Below are positions 44,901 to 58,200 of a stretch of DNA of 64,000 bases, in pieces. How positions within the stretch are numbered: position 1 is the first letter of the stretch; each line of letters starts with the position of its first letter. A program made the translations under genes and the position numbers. The DNA is taken from NCBI GenBank assembly GCA_964036045.1, contig OZ038385.1, positions 16,436,240-16,500,239 on the forward strand, written 5' to 3'. The notes below the pieces were generated by a model. That model did not search any database. It was not told the DNA's origin and saw only the letters and a program-made list of their open reading frames with translations. Origin of the DNA: Eutreptiella sp. 'Long Island Sound 2002' (Eukaryota > Euglenozoa > Euglenophyceae > Eutreptiales > Eutreptiaceae).

Positions 44901-47900
44901 ATACGGCAGGGGTGAGGTAGCCACTTTGCCCACTTGTGGGCAACTTCTGATTTTGCCCCCGCTCTGCAGCGGTGGGGATCCCCGATGCGGCAGGGGTGAG
45001 GTAGCCAATTTGCCCACTTGTGGGCCACTTCTGATTTTGCCCCCCGCTCTGCAGCGGTGGGGATCCCCGATGCGGCAGGGGTGAGGTAGCCACTTTGCCC
45101 ACTTGTGGGCCACTTCTGATTTTGCCCCCCGCTCCGCAGCGGTGGGGATCCCCGATACGGCAGGGGGGAGGTAGCCACTTTGCCCACTTGTGGGCCACTT
45201 CTGATTTTGCCCCCCGCTCTGAAGCGGTGGGGATCCCCGATACGGCAGGGGTGAGGTAGCCACTTTGCCCACTTGTGGGCCACTTCTGATTTTGCCCTCC
45301 GCTCCGCAGCGGTGAGGATCCCCGATACGGCAGGGGTGAGGTAGCCACTTTGCCCACTTGTGGGCCACTTCTGATTTTGCCCCCCGCTCTGCAGCGGTGG
45401 GGATCCCCGATACGGCAGGGGTGAGGTAGCCAATTTGCCCACTTGTGGGCCACTTCTGATTTTGCCCCCCGCTCTGCAGCGGTGGGGCTCCCCGATACGG
45501 CAGGGGTGAGGTAGCCACTTTGCCCACTTGTGGGCCACTTCTGATTTTGCCCCCCGCTCTGCAGCGGTGGGGATCCCCGATGCGGCAGGGGTGAGGTAGC
45601 CATTTTCCCCAGTTGTGGGCCACTTCTGATTTTGCCCCCCGCTCTGAAGCGGTGGGGATCCCCGATACGGCAGGGGTGAGGTAGCCAATTTGCCCACTTG
45701 TGGGCCACCTCTGATTTCCCCCCCCGCTCTGAAGCGGTGGGGATCCCCGATACGGCAGAGGTGAGGTAGCCACTTTGCCCACTTGTGGGCCACTTCTGAT
45801 TTTGCCCCCCGCTCTGAAGCGGTGGGGCTCCCCGATGCGGCAGGGGTGAGGTAGCCACTTTGCCCACTTGTGGGCCACTTCTGATTTTGCCCCCCGCTCT
45901 GCAGCGGTGGGGCTCCCCGATACGGCAGAGGTGAGGTAGCCAATTTGCCCACTTGTGGGACACTTCTGATTTTGCCCCCGCTCTGAAGCGGTGGGGTTCC
46001 CCGATACGGCAGGGGTGAGGTAACCACTTTGCCCACTTGGGGGCCACTTTTGACTTTGCCCCCCGCTCTGAAGCGGTGGGGATCCCCGATGCGGCAGGGG
46101 TGAGGTAGCCAATTTGCCCACTTGTGGGCCACTTCTGATTTTGCCCCCCGCTCTGCAGCGGTGGGGATCCCCGATACGGCAGGGGTGAGGTAGCCACTTT
46201 GCCCACTTGTGGGCAACTTCTGATTTTGCCCCCCGCTCCGAAGCGGTGGGGATCCCCGATGCGGCAGGGGTGAGGTAGCCAATTTGCCCACTTGTGGGCC
46301 ACTTCTGATTTTGCCCCCCGCTCTGCAGCGGTGGGGATCCCCGATGCGGCAGGGGTGAGGTAGCCACTTTGCCCACTTGTGGGCCACTTCTGATTTTGCC
46401 CCCCGCTCTGCAGCGGTGGGGATCCCCGATACGGTAGGGGTGAGGTAGCCACTTTGCCCACTTGTGGGCCACTTCTGATTTTGCCCCCCGCTCTGAAGCG
46501 GTGGGGATCCCCGATGCGGCAGGGGTGAGGTAGCCAATTTGCCCACTTGTGGGCCACTTCTGATTTTGCCCCCCGCTCTGCAGCGGTGGGGATCCCCGAT
46601 GCGGCAGGGGTGAGGTGGCCACTTTGCCCACTTGTGGGCCACTTCTGATTTTGCCCCCCGCTCTGAAGCTGTGGGGCTCCCCGATACGGCAGGGGTGAGG
46701 TAGCCAATTTGCCCACTTGTGCGCCACTTCTGATTTTGCCCCCGCTCTGAAGCGGTGGGGTTCCCCGATACGGCAGGGGTGAGGTAACCACTTTGCCCCC
46801 TTGGGGGCCACTTCTGATTTTGCCCCCCGCTCTGCAGCGGTGGGGATCCCCGATGCGGCAGGGGTGAGGTAGCCACTTTGCCCACTTGTGGGCCACTTCT
46901 GATTTTGCCCCCCGCTCTGCAGCGGTGGGGATCCCCGATACGGTAGGGGTGAGGTAGCCACTTTGCCCACTTGTGGGCCACTTCTGATTTTGCCCCCCGC
47001 TCTGAAGCGGTGGGGATCCCCGATGCGGCAGGGGTGAGGTAGCCAATTTGCCCACTTGTGGGCCACTTCTGATTTTGCCCCCCGCTCTGCAGCGGTGGGG
47101 ATCCCCGATGCGGCAGGGGTGAGGTGGCCACTTTGCCCACTTGTGGGCCACTTCTGATTTTGCCCCCCGCTCTGAAGCTGTGGGGCTCCCCGATACGGCA
47201 GGGGTGAGGTAGCCAATTTGCCCACTTGTGGGCCACTTCTGATTTTGCCCCCGCTCTGAAGCTGTGGGGCTCCCCGATGCGGCAGGGGTGAGGTAGCCAA
47301 TTTGCCCACTTGTGGGCCACTTCTGATTTTGCCCCCCGCTCTGCAGCGGTGGGGATCCCCGATACGGCAGGGGTGAGGTAGCCAATTTGCCCACTTGTGG
47401 GCAACTTCTGATTTTGCCCCCCGCTCTGCAGCGGTGGGGATCCCCGATGCGGCAGGGGTGAGGTAGCCAATTTGCCCACTTGTGGGCCACTTCTGATTTT
47501 GCCCCCCGCTCTGCAGCGGTGGGGATCCCCGATGCGGTAGGGGTGAGGTAGCCACTTTGCCCACTTGTGGGCCACTTCTGATTTTGCCCCCCGCTCCGCA
47601 GCGGTGGGGATCCCCGACACGGCAGGGGTGAGGTAGCCACTTTGCCCACTTGTGGGCCACTTCTGATTTTGCCCCCCGCTCTGAAGCGGTGGGGATCCCC
47701 GATACGGCAAGGGTGAGGTAGCCACTTTGCCCACTTGTGGGCCACTTCTGATTTTGCCCCCCGCTCTGCAGCGGTGAGGATCCCCGATACGGCAGGGGTG
47801 AGGTAGCCACTTTGCCCACTTGTGGGCCACTTCTGATTTTGCCCCCCGCTCTGCAGCGGTGGGGATCCCCGATACGGCAGGGGTGAGGTAGCCAATTTGC

Positions 47901-50900
47901 CCACTTGTGGGCCACTTCTGATTTTGCCCCCCGCTCTGCAGCGGTGGGGCTCCCCGATACGGCAGGGGTGAGGTAGCCACTTTGCCCACTTGTGGGCCAC
48001 TTCTGATTTTGCCCCCCGCTCTGCAGCGGTGGGGATCCCCGATGCGGCAGGGGTGAGGTAGCCATTTTCCCCACTTGTGGGCCACTTCTGATTTTGCCCC
48101 CCGCTCTGAAGCGGTGGGGCTCCCCGATACGGCAGGGGTGAGGTAGCCAATTTGCCCACTTGTGGGCCACCTCTTATTTTTCCCCCCGCTCTGAAGCGGT
48201 GGGGATCCCCGATACGGCAGAGGTGAGGTAGCCACCTTGCCCACTTGTGGGCCACTTCTGATTTTGCCCCCCGCTCTGAAGCGGTGGGGATCCCCGATGC
48301 GGCAGGGGTGAGGTAGCCACTTTGCCCACTTGTGGGCCACTTCTGATTTTGCCCCCCGCTCTGCAGCGGTGGGGATCCCCGATACGGCAGAGGTGAGGTA
48401 ACCACTTTGCCCACTTGTGGGCCACTTCTGATTTTGCCCCCCGCTCTGCAGCGGTGGGGATCCCCGATGCGGTAGGGGTGAGGTAGCCAGTTTGCCCACT
48501 TGTGGGCCACTTCTGATTTTGCCCCCCGCTCTGAAGCTGTGGGGTTCCCCGATACGGCAGGGTGAGGTAGCCAATTTGCCCACTTGTGGGCCACTTCTGA
48601 TTTTGCCCCCGCTCTGAAGCGGTGGGGTTCCCCGATACGGCAGGGGTGAGGTAACCACTTTGCCCACTTGGGGGCCACTTCTGATTTTGCCCCCCGCTCT
48701 GAAGCGGTGGAGATCCCCGATGCGGCAGGGGTGAGGTAGTCAATTTGCCCACTTGTGGGCCACTTCTGACTTTGCGCCCCGCTCTGCAGCGGTGGGGATC
48801 CCCGATACGGCAGGGGTGAGGTAGCCACTTTGCCCACTTGTGGGCAACTTCTGATTTTGCCCCCCGCTCTGAAGCGGTGGGGATCCCCGATGCGGCAGGG
48901 GTGAGGTAGCCAATTTGCCCACCTGTGGGCCACTTCTGATTTTGCCCCCCGCTCTGCAGCGGTGGGGATCCCCGATGCGGCAGGGGTGAGGTAGCCAATT
49001 TGCCCACTTGTGGGCCACTTCTGATTTTGCCCTCCGCTCTGCAGCGGTGGGGATCCCCGATACGGCAGGGGTGAGGTAGCCACTTTGCCCACTTGTGGGC
49101 CACTTCTGATTTTGCCCCCCGCTCCGCAGCGGTGGGGATCCCCGATACGGCAGGGGTGAGGTAGCCACTTTGCCCACTTGTGGGCCACTTCTGATTTTGC
49201 CCCCCGCTCTGCAGCGGTGAGGATCCCCGATACGGCAGGGGTGAGGTAGCCACTTTGCCCACTTGTGGGCCACTTCTGATTTTGCCCCCCGCTCTGCAGC
49301 GGTGGGGATCCCCGATACGGCAGGGGTGAGGTAGCCAATTTGCCCACTTGTGGGCCACTTCTGATTTTGCCCCCCGCTCTGCAGCGGTGGGGCTCCCCGA
49401 TACGGCAGGGGTGAGGTAGCCACTTTGCCCACTTGTGGGCCACTTCTGATTTTGCCCCCCGCTCTGAAGCTGTGGGGCTCCCCGATACGGCAGGGGTGAG
49501 GTAGCCAATTTGCCCACTTGTGGGCCACCTCTTATTTTGCCCCCCGCTCTGAAGCGGTGGGGATCCCCGATACGGCAGAGGTGAGGTAGCCACCTTGCCC
49601 ACTTGTGGGCCACTTCTGATTTTGCCCCCCGCTCTGAAGCGGTGGGGCTCCCCGATGCGGCAGGGGTGAGGTAGCCACTTTGCCCACTTGTGGGCCACTT
49701 CTGATTTTGCCCCCCGCTCTGCAGCGGTGGGGCTCCCCGATACGGCAGAGGTGAGGTAGCCACTTTGCCCACTTGTGGGCCACTTCTGATTTTGCCCCCC
49801 GCTCTGCAGCGGTGGGGATCCCCGATGCGGTAGGGGTGAGGTAGCCAGTTTGCCCACTTGTGGGCCACTTCTGATTTTGCCCCCCGCTCTGAAGCTGTGG
49901 GGCTCCCCGATACGGCAGGGTGAGGTAGCCAATTTGCCCACTTGTGGGCCACTTCTGATTTTGCCCCCGCTCTGAAGCGGTGGGGTTCCCCGATACGGCA
50001 GGGGTGAGGTAACCACTTTGCCCACTTGGGGGCGACTTCTGATTTTGCCCCCCGCTCTGAAGCGGTGGAGATCCCCGATGCGGCAGGGGTGAGGTAGCCA
50101 ATTTGCCCACTTGTGGGCCACTTCTGATTTTGCCCCCCGCTCTGCAGCGGTGGGGCTCCCCGATACGGCAGGGGTGAGGTAGCCACTTTGCCCACTTGTG
50201 GGCAACTTCTGATTTTGCCCCCCGCTCTGAAGCGGTGGGGATCCCCGATGCGGCAGGGGTGAGGTAGCCAATTTGCCCACTTGTGGGCCACTTCTGATTT
50301 TGCCCCCCGCTCCGCAGCGGTGGGGATCCCCGATGCGGCAAGGGTGAGGTAGCCACTTTGCCCACTTGTGGGCCACTTCTGATGTTGCCCCCCGCTCTGC
50401 AGCGGTGGGGATCCCCGATACGGCAGGGGTGAGGTAGCCACTTTGCCCACTTGTGGGCCACTTCTGATTTTGCCCCCCGCTCTGAAGCGGTGGGGATCCC
50501 CGATGCGGCAGGGGTGAGGTAGCCAATTTGCCCACTTGTGGGCCACTTCTGATTTTGCCCCCCGCTCTGCAGCGGTGGGGATCCCCGATGCGGCAGGGGT
50601 GAGGTAGCCACTTTGCCCACTTGTGGGCCACTTCTGATTTTGCCCCCCGCTCTGAAGCGGTGGGGATCCCCGATGCGGCAGGGGTGAGGGAGCCAATTTG
50701 CCCACTTGTGGGCCACTTCTGATTTTGCCCCCGCTCTGCAGCGGTGGGGTTCCCCGATACGGCAGGGGTGAGGTAACCACTTTGCCCACTTGGGGGCCAC
50801 TTCTGATTTTGCCCCCCGCTCTGAAGCGGTGGGGATCCCCGATGCGGCAGGGGTGAGGTAGCCAATTTGCCCACTTGTAGGCCACTTCTGATTTTGCCCC

Positions 50901-51299
50901 CCGCTCTGCAGCGGTGGGGATCCCCGATGCGGCAGGGGTGAGGTAGCCACTTTGCCCACTTGTGGGCCACTTCTGATTTTGCCCCCCGCTCTGCAGCGGT
51001 GGGGATCCCCGATGCGGCAGGGGTGAGGTAGCCACTTTGCCCACTTGTGGGCCACTTCTGATTTTGCCCCCCGCTCCGCAGCGGTGGGGATCCCCGATAC
51101 GGCAGGGGTGAGGTAGCCACTTTGCCCACTTGTGGGCCACTTCTGATTTTGCCCCCCGCTCTGAAGCGGTGGGGATCCCCGATACGGCAGGGGTGAGGTA
51201 GCCACTTTGCCCACTTGTGGGCCACTTCTGATTTTGCCCCCCGCTCTGCAGCGGTGAGGATGCCCGATACGGCAGGGGTGAGGTAGCCACTTTGCCCAC

Positions 51300-52085
51300 T
51301 TGTGGGCCACTTCTGATTTTGCCCCCCGCTCTGCAGCGGTGGGGATCCCCGATGCCGCAGGGGTGAGGTAGCCTATTTGCCCACTTGTGGGCCACTTCTG
51401 ATTTTGCCCCCCGCTCTGCAGCGGTGGGGATCCCCGATACGGCAGGTGTGAGGTAGCCACTTTGCCCACTTGTGGGCCACTTCTGATTTTGCCCCCCGCT
51501 CTGCAGCGGTGGGGATCCCCGATGCGGCAGGGGTGAGGTAGCCAATTTGCCCACTTGTGGGCCACTTCTGATTTTGCCCCCCACTCTGAAGCTGTGGGGC
51601 TCCCCGATACGGCAGGGGTGAGGTAGCCACTTTGCCCACTTGTGGGCCACTTCTGATTTTTCCCCCCACTCTGCAGCGGTGGGGATCCCCGATACGGCAG
51701 GGGTGAGGTAGCCAATTTGCCCACTTGTGGGCCACTTCTGATTTTGCCCCCCGCTCTGCAGCGGTTGGGATCCCCGATACGGCAGGGGTGAGGTAGCCAA
51801 TTTGCCCACTTGTGGGCCACTTCTGATTTTGCCCCCCACTCTGAAGCTGTGGGGCTCCCCGATGCGGCAGGGGTGAGGTAGCCTATTTGCCCACTTGGGG
51901 GCCACTTCTGATTTTGCCCCCCGCTCTGCAGCGGTGGGGATCCCCGATACGGCAGGGGTGAGGTAGCCAATTTGCCCACTTGTGGGCCACTTCTGATTTT
52001 GCCCCCCGCTCTGCAGCGGTTGGGATCCCCGATACGGCAGGGGTGAGGTAGCCACTTTGCCCACTTGTGGGCCACTTCTGATTTT
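51300..52085 (+). repeat. Distal mosaic copy of satellite segment 21143-21923
   Basis: Offset 30157 bp. Shared rare variants are GATGCCGCAG followed by GTAGCCTATT (21194/51351), CAGGTGTGAGG, CCCCCCACTCTGAAGCTGTGG, and a second GTAGCCTATT with CTTGGGGGCC. Just downstream, near 52109, the CCGATTCGG variant appears at a different offset, so the segment ends in a jump. Confidence 0.8.
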
Positions 52086-53499
52086 GCCCCCCGCTCTGCA
52101 GCGGTGGGGCTCCCCGATTCGGCAGGGGTGAGGTAGCCAATTTGCCCACTTGTGGGCCACTTCTGATTTTGCCCCCCGCTCTGCAGCGGTGGGGATCCCC
52201 GATACGGCAGGGGTGAGGTAGCCACTTTGCCCACTTGTGGGCTACTTCTGATTTTGCCCCCCGCTCTGAAGCGGTGGGGATCCCCGATGCGGCAGGGGTG
52301 AGGGAGCCAATTTGCCCACTTGTGGGCCACTTCTGATTTTGCCCCCGCTCTGAAGCGGTGGGGTTTCCCGATACGGCAGGGGTGAGGTAACCACTTTGCC
52401 CACTTGGGGGCCACTTCTGATTTTGCCCCCCGCTCTGAAGCGGTGGGGATCCCCGATGCGGCAGGGGTGAGGTAGCCAATTTGCCCACTTGTGGGCCACT
52501 TCTGATTTTGCCCCCCGCTCTGCAGCGGTGGGGATCCCCGATACGGCAGGGGTGAGGTAGCCACTTTGCCCACTTGTGGGCAACTTCTGATTTTGCCCCC
52601 CGCTCTGCAGCGGTGGGGTTCCCCGATACGGCAGAGGTGAGGTAGCCAATTTGCCCACTTGTGGGCCACTTCTGATTTTGCCCCCCGCTCTGCAGCGGTG
52701 GGGATCCCCGATGCGGCAGAGGTGAGGTAGCCACTTTGCCCACTTGTGGGCCACTTCTGATTTTGCCCCCCGCTCTGCAGCGGTGGGGATCCCCGATACG
52801 GCAGGGGTGAGGTAGCCACTTTGCCCACTTGTGGGCCACTTCTGATTTTGCCCCCCGCTCTGCAGCGGTGGGGATCCCCGATACGGCAGGGGTGAGGTAG
52901 CCACTTTGCCCACTTGTGGGCCACTTCTGATTTTGCCCCCCGCTCTGCAGCGGTGAGGATCCCCGATACGGCAGGGGTGAGGTAGCCACTTTGCCCACTT
53001 GTGGGCCACTTCTGATTTTGCCCCCCGCTCTGCAGCGGTGAGGATCCCCGATACGGCAGGGGTGAGGTAGCCAATTTGCCCACTTGTGGGCCACTTCTGA
53101 TTTTGCCCCCCGCTCTGCAGCGGTGGGGCTCCCCGATACGGCAGGGGTGAGGTAGCCAATTTGCCCACTTGTGGGCCACTTCTGATTTTGCCCCCCGCTC
53201 TGCAGCGGTGGGGATCCCCGATACGGCAGGGGTGAGGTAGCCACTTTGCCCACTTGTGGGCCACTTCTGATTTTGCCCCCCGCTCTGAAGCGGTGGGGCT
53301 CCCCGATACGGCAGGGGTGAGGTAGCCACTTTGCCCACTTGTGGGCCACCTCTTATTTTTCCCCCCGCTCTGAAGCGGTGGGGCTCCCCGATACGGCAGG
53401 GGTGAGGTAGCCATTTCGCCCACTTGTGGGCCACTTCTGATTTTGCCCCCCGCTCTGAAGCGGTGGGGCTCCCCAATACGGCAGGGGTGAGGTAGCCAA

Positions 53500-54640
53500 T
53501 TTGCCCACTTGTGGGCCACTTCTGATTTTGCCCCCCGCTCTGCAGCGGTGGGGATCCCCGATACGGCAGGCGTGAGGTAGCCATTTCGCCCACTTGTGGG
53601 CCACTTCTGATTTTGCCCCCCGCTCTGCAGCGGTGGGGCTCCCCGATACGGCAGAGGTGGGGTAGCCACTTTGCCCACTTGTGGGCCACTTCTGATTTTG
53701 CCCCCCGCTCTGCAGCGGTGGGGATCCCCGATACGGCAGGGGTGAGGTAGCCAATTTGCCCACTTGTGGGCCACCTCTTATTTCCCCCCCCGCTCTGCAG
53801 CGGTGGGGCTCCCCGATACGGCAGGAGTGAGGTAGCCAATTTGCCCACTTGTGGGCCACCTCTTGTTTTTCCCCCCGCTCTGAAGCGGTGGGGATCCCCG
53901 ATACGGCAGGGGTGAGGTAGCCATTTCGCCCACTTGTGGGCCACTTCTGATTTTGCCCCCCGCTCTGCAGCGGTGGGGCTCCCCGATACGGCAGAGGTGA
54001 GGTAGCCACTTTGCCCACTTGTGGGCCACTTCTGATTTTGCCTCCCGCTCTGCAGCGGTGGGGCTCCCCGATACGGCAGGGGTGAGGTAGCCAATTTGCC
54101 CACTTGTGGGCCACTTCTGATTTTGCCCCCCGCTCTGAAGTGGTGGGGATCCCCGATGCGGCAAGGGTGAGGTAGCCACTTTGCCCACTTGTGGGCCACT
54201 TCTGATTTTGCCCCCCGCTCTGCAGCGGTGGGGATCCCCGATACGGCAGGGGTGAGGTAGCCACTTTGCCCACTTGTGGGCCACTTCTGATTTTGCCCCC
54301 CGCTCTGAAGCGGTGGGGCTCCCCGATACGGTAGGGTTGAGGTAGCCAATTTGCCCACTTGTGGGCCCCTTCTGATTTTGCCCCCGCTCTGAAGCGGTGG
54401 GGTTCCCCGATACGGCAGGGGTGAGGTAACCACTTTGCCCACTTGGGGGCCACTTCTGATTTTGCCCCCCGCTCTGAAGCGGTGGGGATCCCCGATGCGG
54501 CAGGGGTGAGGTAGCCACTTTGCCCACTTGTGGGCCACTTCTGATTTTGCCCCCCGCTCTGCAGCGGTGGGGATCCCCGATACGGCAGGGGTGAGGTAGC
54601 CACTTTGCCCACTTGTGGGCCACTTCTGATTTTGCCCCCC
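53500..54640 (+). repeat. Distal mosaic copy of satellite segment 22070-23210
   Basis: Offset 31431 bp. Shared rare variants are GGCAGGCGTGAGG, GGCAGAGGTGGGGTAGCC, CACCTCTTATTTCCC (22341/53772), CACCTCTTGTTTTTCC, TGCCTCCCGC, and the 84-nt GTAACCAC unit (22997/54428). The same source block was thus copied at least three times in the array. Confidence 0.85.
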
Positions 54641-55269
54641 GCTTTGCAGCGGTGGGGATCCCCGATACGGCAGGGGTGAGGTAGCCACTTTGCCCACTTG
54701 TGGGCCACTTCTGATTTTGCCCCCCGCTCTGCAGCGGTGGGGATCCCCGATACGGCAGGGGTGAGGTAGCCAATTTGCCCACTTGTGGGCCACTTCTGAT
54801 TTTGCCCCCCGCTCTGCAGCGGTGGTGATCCCCGATACGGCAGGGGTGAGGTAGCCAATTTGCCCACTTGTGGGCCACTTCTGATTTTGCCCCCCGCTCT
54901 GCAGCGGTGGGGCTCCCCGATACGGAAGGGGTGAGGTAGCCAATTCGCCCACTTGTGGGCCACTTCTGATTTTGCCCCCCGCTCTGCAGCGGTGGGGATC
55001 CCCGATACGGCAGGGGTGAGGTAGCCATTTCGCCCACTTGTGGGCCACTTCTGATTTTGCCCCCCGCTCTGAAGCGGTGGGGCTCCCCGATACGGCAGGG
55101 GTGAGGTAGCCACTTTGCCCACTTGTGGGCCACCTCTTATTTTCCCCCCCGCTCTGAAGCGGTGGGGATCCCCGATACGGCAGGGGTGAGGTAGCCATTT
55201 CGCCCACTTGTGGGCCACTTCTGATTTTGCCCCCCGCTCTGAAGCGGTGGGGCTCCCCGATACGGCAGG

Positions 55270-58200
55270 GGTGAGGTAACCATTTCGCCCACTTGTGGGC
55301 CCCTTCTGATTTTGCCCCCCGCTCTGCAGCGGTGGGGCTCCCCGATACGGCAGAGGTGAGGTAGCCACCTTGCCCACTTGTGGGCCACTTCTGATTTTGC
55401 CCCCCGCTCTGCAGCGGTGGGGATCCCCGATGCGGCAGGGGTGAGGTAGCCAATTTGCCCACTTGTGGGCCACTTCTGATTTTGCCCCCCGCTCTGCAGC
55501 GGTGGGGCTCCCCGATGCGGCAGGGGTGAGGTAGCCACTTTGCCCACTTGTGGGCCACTTCTGATTTTGCCCCCCGCTCTGCAGCGGTGGGGATCCCCGA
55601 TACGGCAGGGGTGAGGTAGCCAATTTGCCCACTTGTGGGCCACTTCTGATTTTGCCCCCCGCTCTGCAGCGGTGGGGATCCCCGATACGGCAGGGGTGAG
55701 GTAGCCACTTTGCCCACTTGTGGGCCACTTCTGATTTTGCCCCCCGCTCTGAAGCGGTGGGGCTCCCCGATACGGCAGGGGTGAGGTAACCATTTCGCCC
55801 ACTTGTGGGCCCCTTCTGATTTTGCCCCCCGCTCTGCAGCGGTGGGGCTCCCCGATACGGCAGAGGTGAGGTAGCCACCTTGCCCACTTGTGGGCCACTT
55901 CTGATTTCGCCCCCCGCTCTGCAGCGGTGGGGATCCCCGATGCGGCAGGGGTGAGGTAGCCACTTTGCCCACTTGTGGGCCACTTCTGATTTTGCCCCCC
56001 GCTCTGCAGCGATGGGGATCCCCGAAGCGGCAGGGGTGAGGTAGCCAATTTGCCCACTTGTGGGCCACTTCTGATTTTGCCCCCCGCTCTGCAGCGGTGG
56101 GGATCCCCGATACGGCAGGGGTGAGGTAGCCAATTTGCCCACTTGTGGGCCACTTCTGATTTTGCCCCCCGCTCTGCAGCGGTGGGGCTCCCCGATACGG
56201 CAGGGGTGAGGTAGCCAATTTGCCCACTTGTGGGCCACTTCTGATTTTGCCCCCCGCTCTGCAGCGGTGGGGATCCCCGATACGGCAGGGGTGAGGTAGC
56301 CACTTTGCCCACTTGTGGGCCACTTCTGATTTTGCCCCCCGCTCTGAAGCGGTGGGGCTCCCCGATACGGCAGGGGTGAGGTAACCATTTCGCCCACTTG
56401 TGGGCCCCTTCTGATTTTGCCCCCCGCTCTGCAGCGGTGGGGCTCCCCGATACGGCAGAGGTGAGGTAGCCACCTTGCCCACTTGTGGGCCACTTCTGAT
56501 TTTGCCCCCCGCTCTGCAGCGGTGGGGATCCCCGATGCGGCAGGGGTGAGGTAGCCACTTTGCCCACTTGTGGGCCACTTCTGATTTTGCCCCCCGCTCT
56601 GCAGCGATGGGGATCCCCGATGCGGCAGGGGTGAGGTAGCCAATTTGCCCACTTGTGGGCCACTTCTGATTTTGCCCCCCGCTCTGCAGCGGTGGGGCTC
56701 CCCGATACGGCAGGGGTGAGGTAGCCAATTTGCCCACTTGTGGGCCACTTCTGATTTTGCCCCCCGCTTTGCAGCGGTGGGGATCCCCGATACGGCAGGG
56801 GTGAGGTAGCCATTTCGCCCACTTGTGGGCCACTTCTGATTTTGCCCCCCGCTCTGCAGCGGTGGGGCTCCCCGATACGGCAGAGGTGAGGTAGCCACTT
56901 TGCCCACTTGTGGGCCACTTCTGATTTTGCCCCCCGCTCTGCAGCGGTGGGGCTCCCCGATACGGCAGAGGTGAGGTAGCCACCTTGCCCACTTGTGGGC
57001 CACTTCTGATTTTGCCCCCCGCTCTGCAGCGGTGGGGATCCCCGATGCGGCAGGGGTGAGGTAGCCACTTTGCCCACATGTGTGCCACTTCTGATTTTGC
57101 CCCCCGCTCTGCAGCGGTGGGGATCCCCGATGCGGCAGGGGTGAGGTAGCCAATTTGCCCACTTGTGGGCCACTTCTGATTTTGCCCCCCGCTCTGCAGC
57201 GGTGGGGATCCCCGATACGGCAGGGGTGAGGTAGCCAATTTGCCCACTTGTGGGCCACTTCTGATTTTGCCCCCCGCTCTGCAGCGGTGGGGCTCCCCGA
57301 TACGGCAGGGGTGAGGTAGCCAATTTGCCCACTTGTGGGCCACTTCTGATTTTGCCCCCCGCTCTGCAGCGGTGGGGATCCCCGATACGGCAGGGGTGAG
57401 GTAGCCATTTCGCCCACTTGTGGGCCACTTCTGATTTTGCCCCCCGCTCTGAAGCGGTGGGGCTCCCCGATACGGCAGGGGTGAGGTAGCCACTTTGCCC
57501 ACTTGTGGGCCACCTCTTATTTTTCCCCCCGCTCTGCAGCGGTGGGGATCCCCGATACGGCAGGGGTGAGGTAGCCATTTCGCCCACTTGTGGGCCACTT
57601 CTGATTTTGCCCCCCGCTCTGAAGCGGTGGGGCTCCCCGATACGGCAGGGGTGAGGTAACCATTTCGCCCACTTGTGGGCCCCTTCTTATTATTCCCCCC
57701 CGCTCTGCAGCGGTGGGGCTCCCCGATACGGCAGAGGTGAGGTAGCCACCTTGCCCACTTGTGGGCCACTTCTGATTTTGCCCCCCGCTCTGCAGCGGTG
57801 GGGATCCCCGATACGGCAGGGGTGAGGTAGCCAATTTGCCCACTTGTGGGCCACTTCTGATTTTGCCCCCCGCTCTGCAGCGGTGGGGATCCCCGATACG
57901 GCAGGGATGAGGTAGCCAATTTGCCCACTTGTGGGCCACTTCTGATTTTGCCCCCCGCTCTGCAGCGGTGGGGATCCCCGATACGGCAGGGGTGAGGTAG
58001 CCACTTTGCCCACTTGTGGGCCACTTCTGATTTTGCCCCCCGCTCTGAAGCGGTGGGGCTCCCCGATACGGCAGGGGTGAGGTAACCATTTCGCCCACTT
58101 GTGGGCCCCTTCTGATTTTGCCCCCCGCTCTGCAGCGGTGGGGCTCCCTGATACGGCAGAGGTGAGGTAGCCACCTTGCCCACTTGTGGGCCACTTCTGA

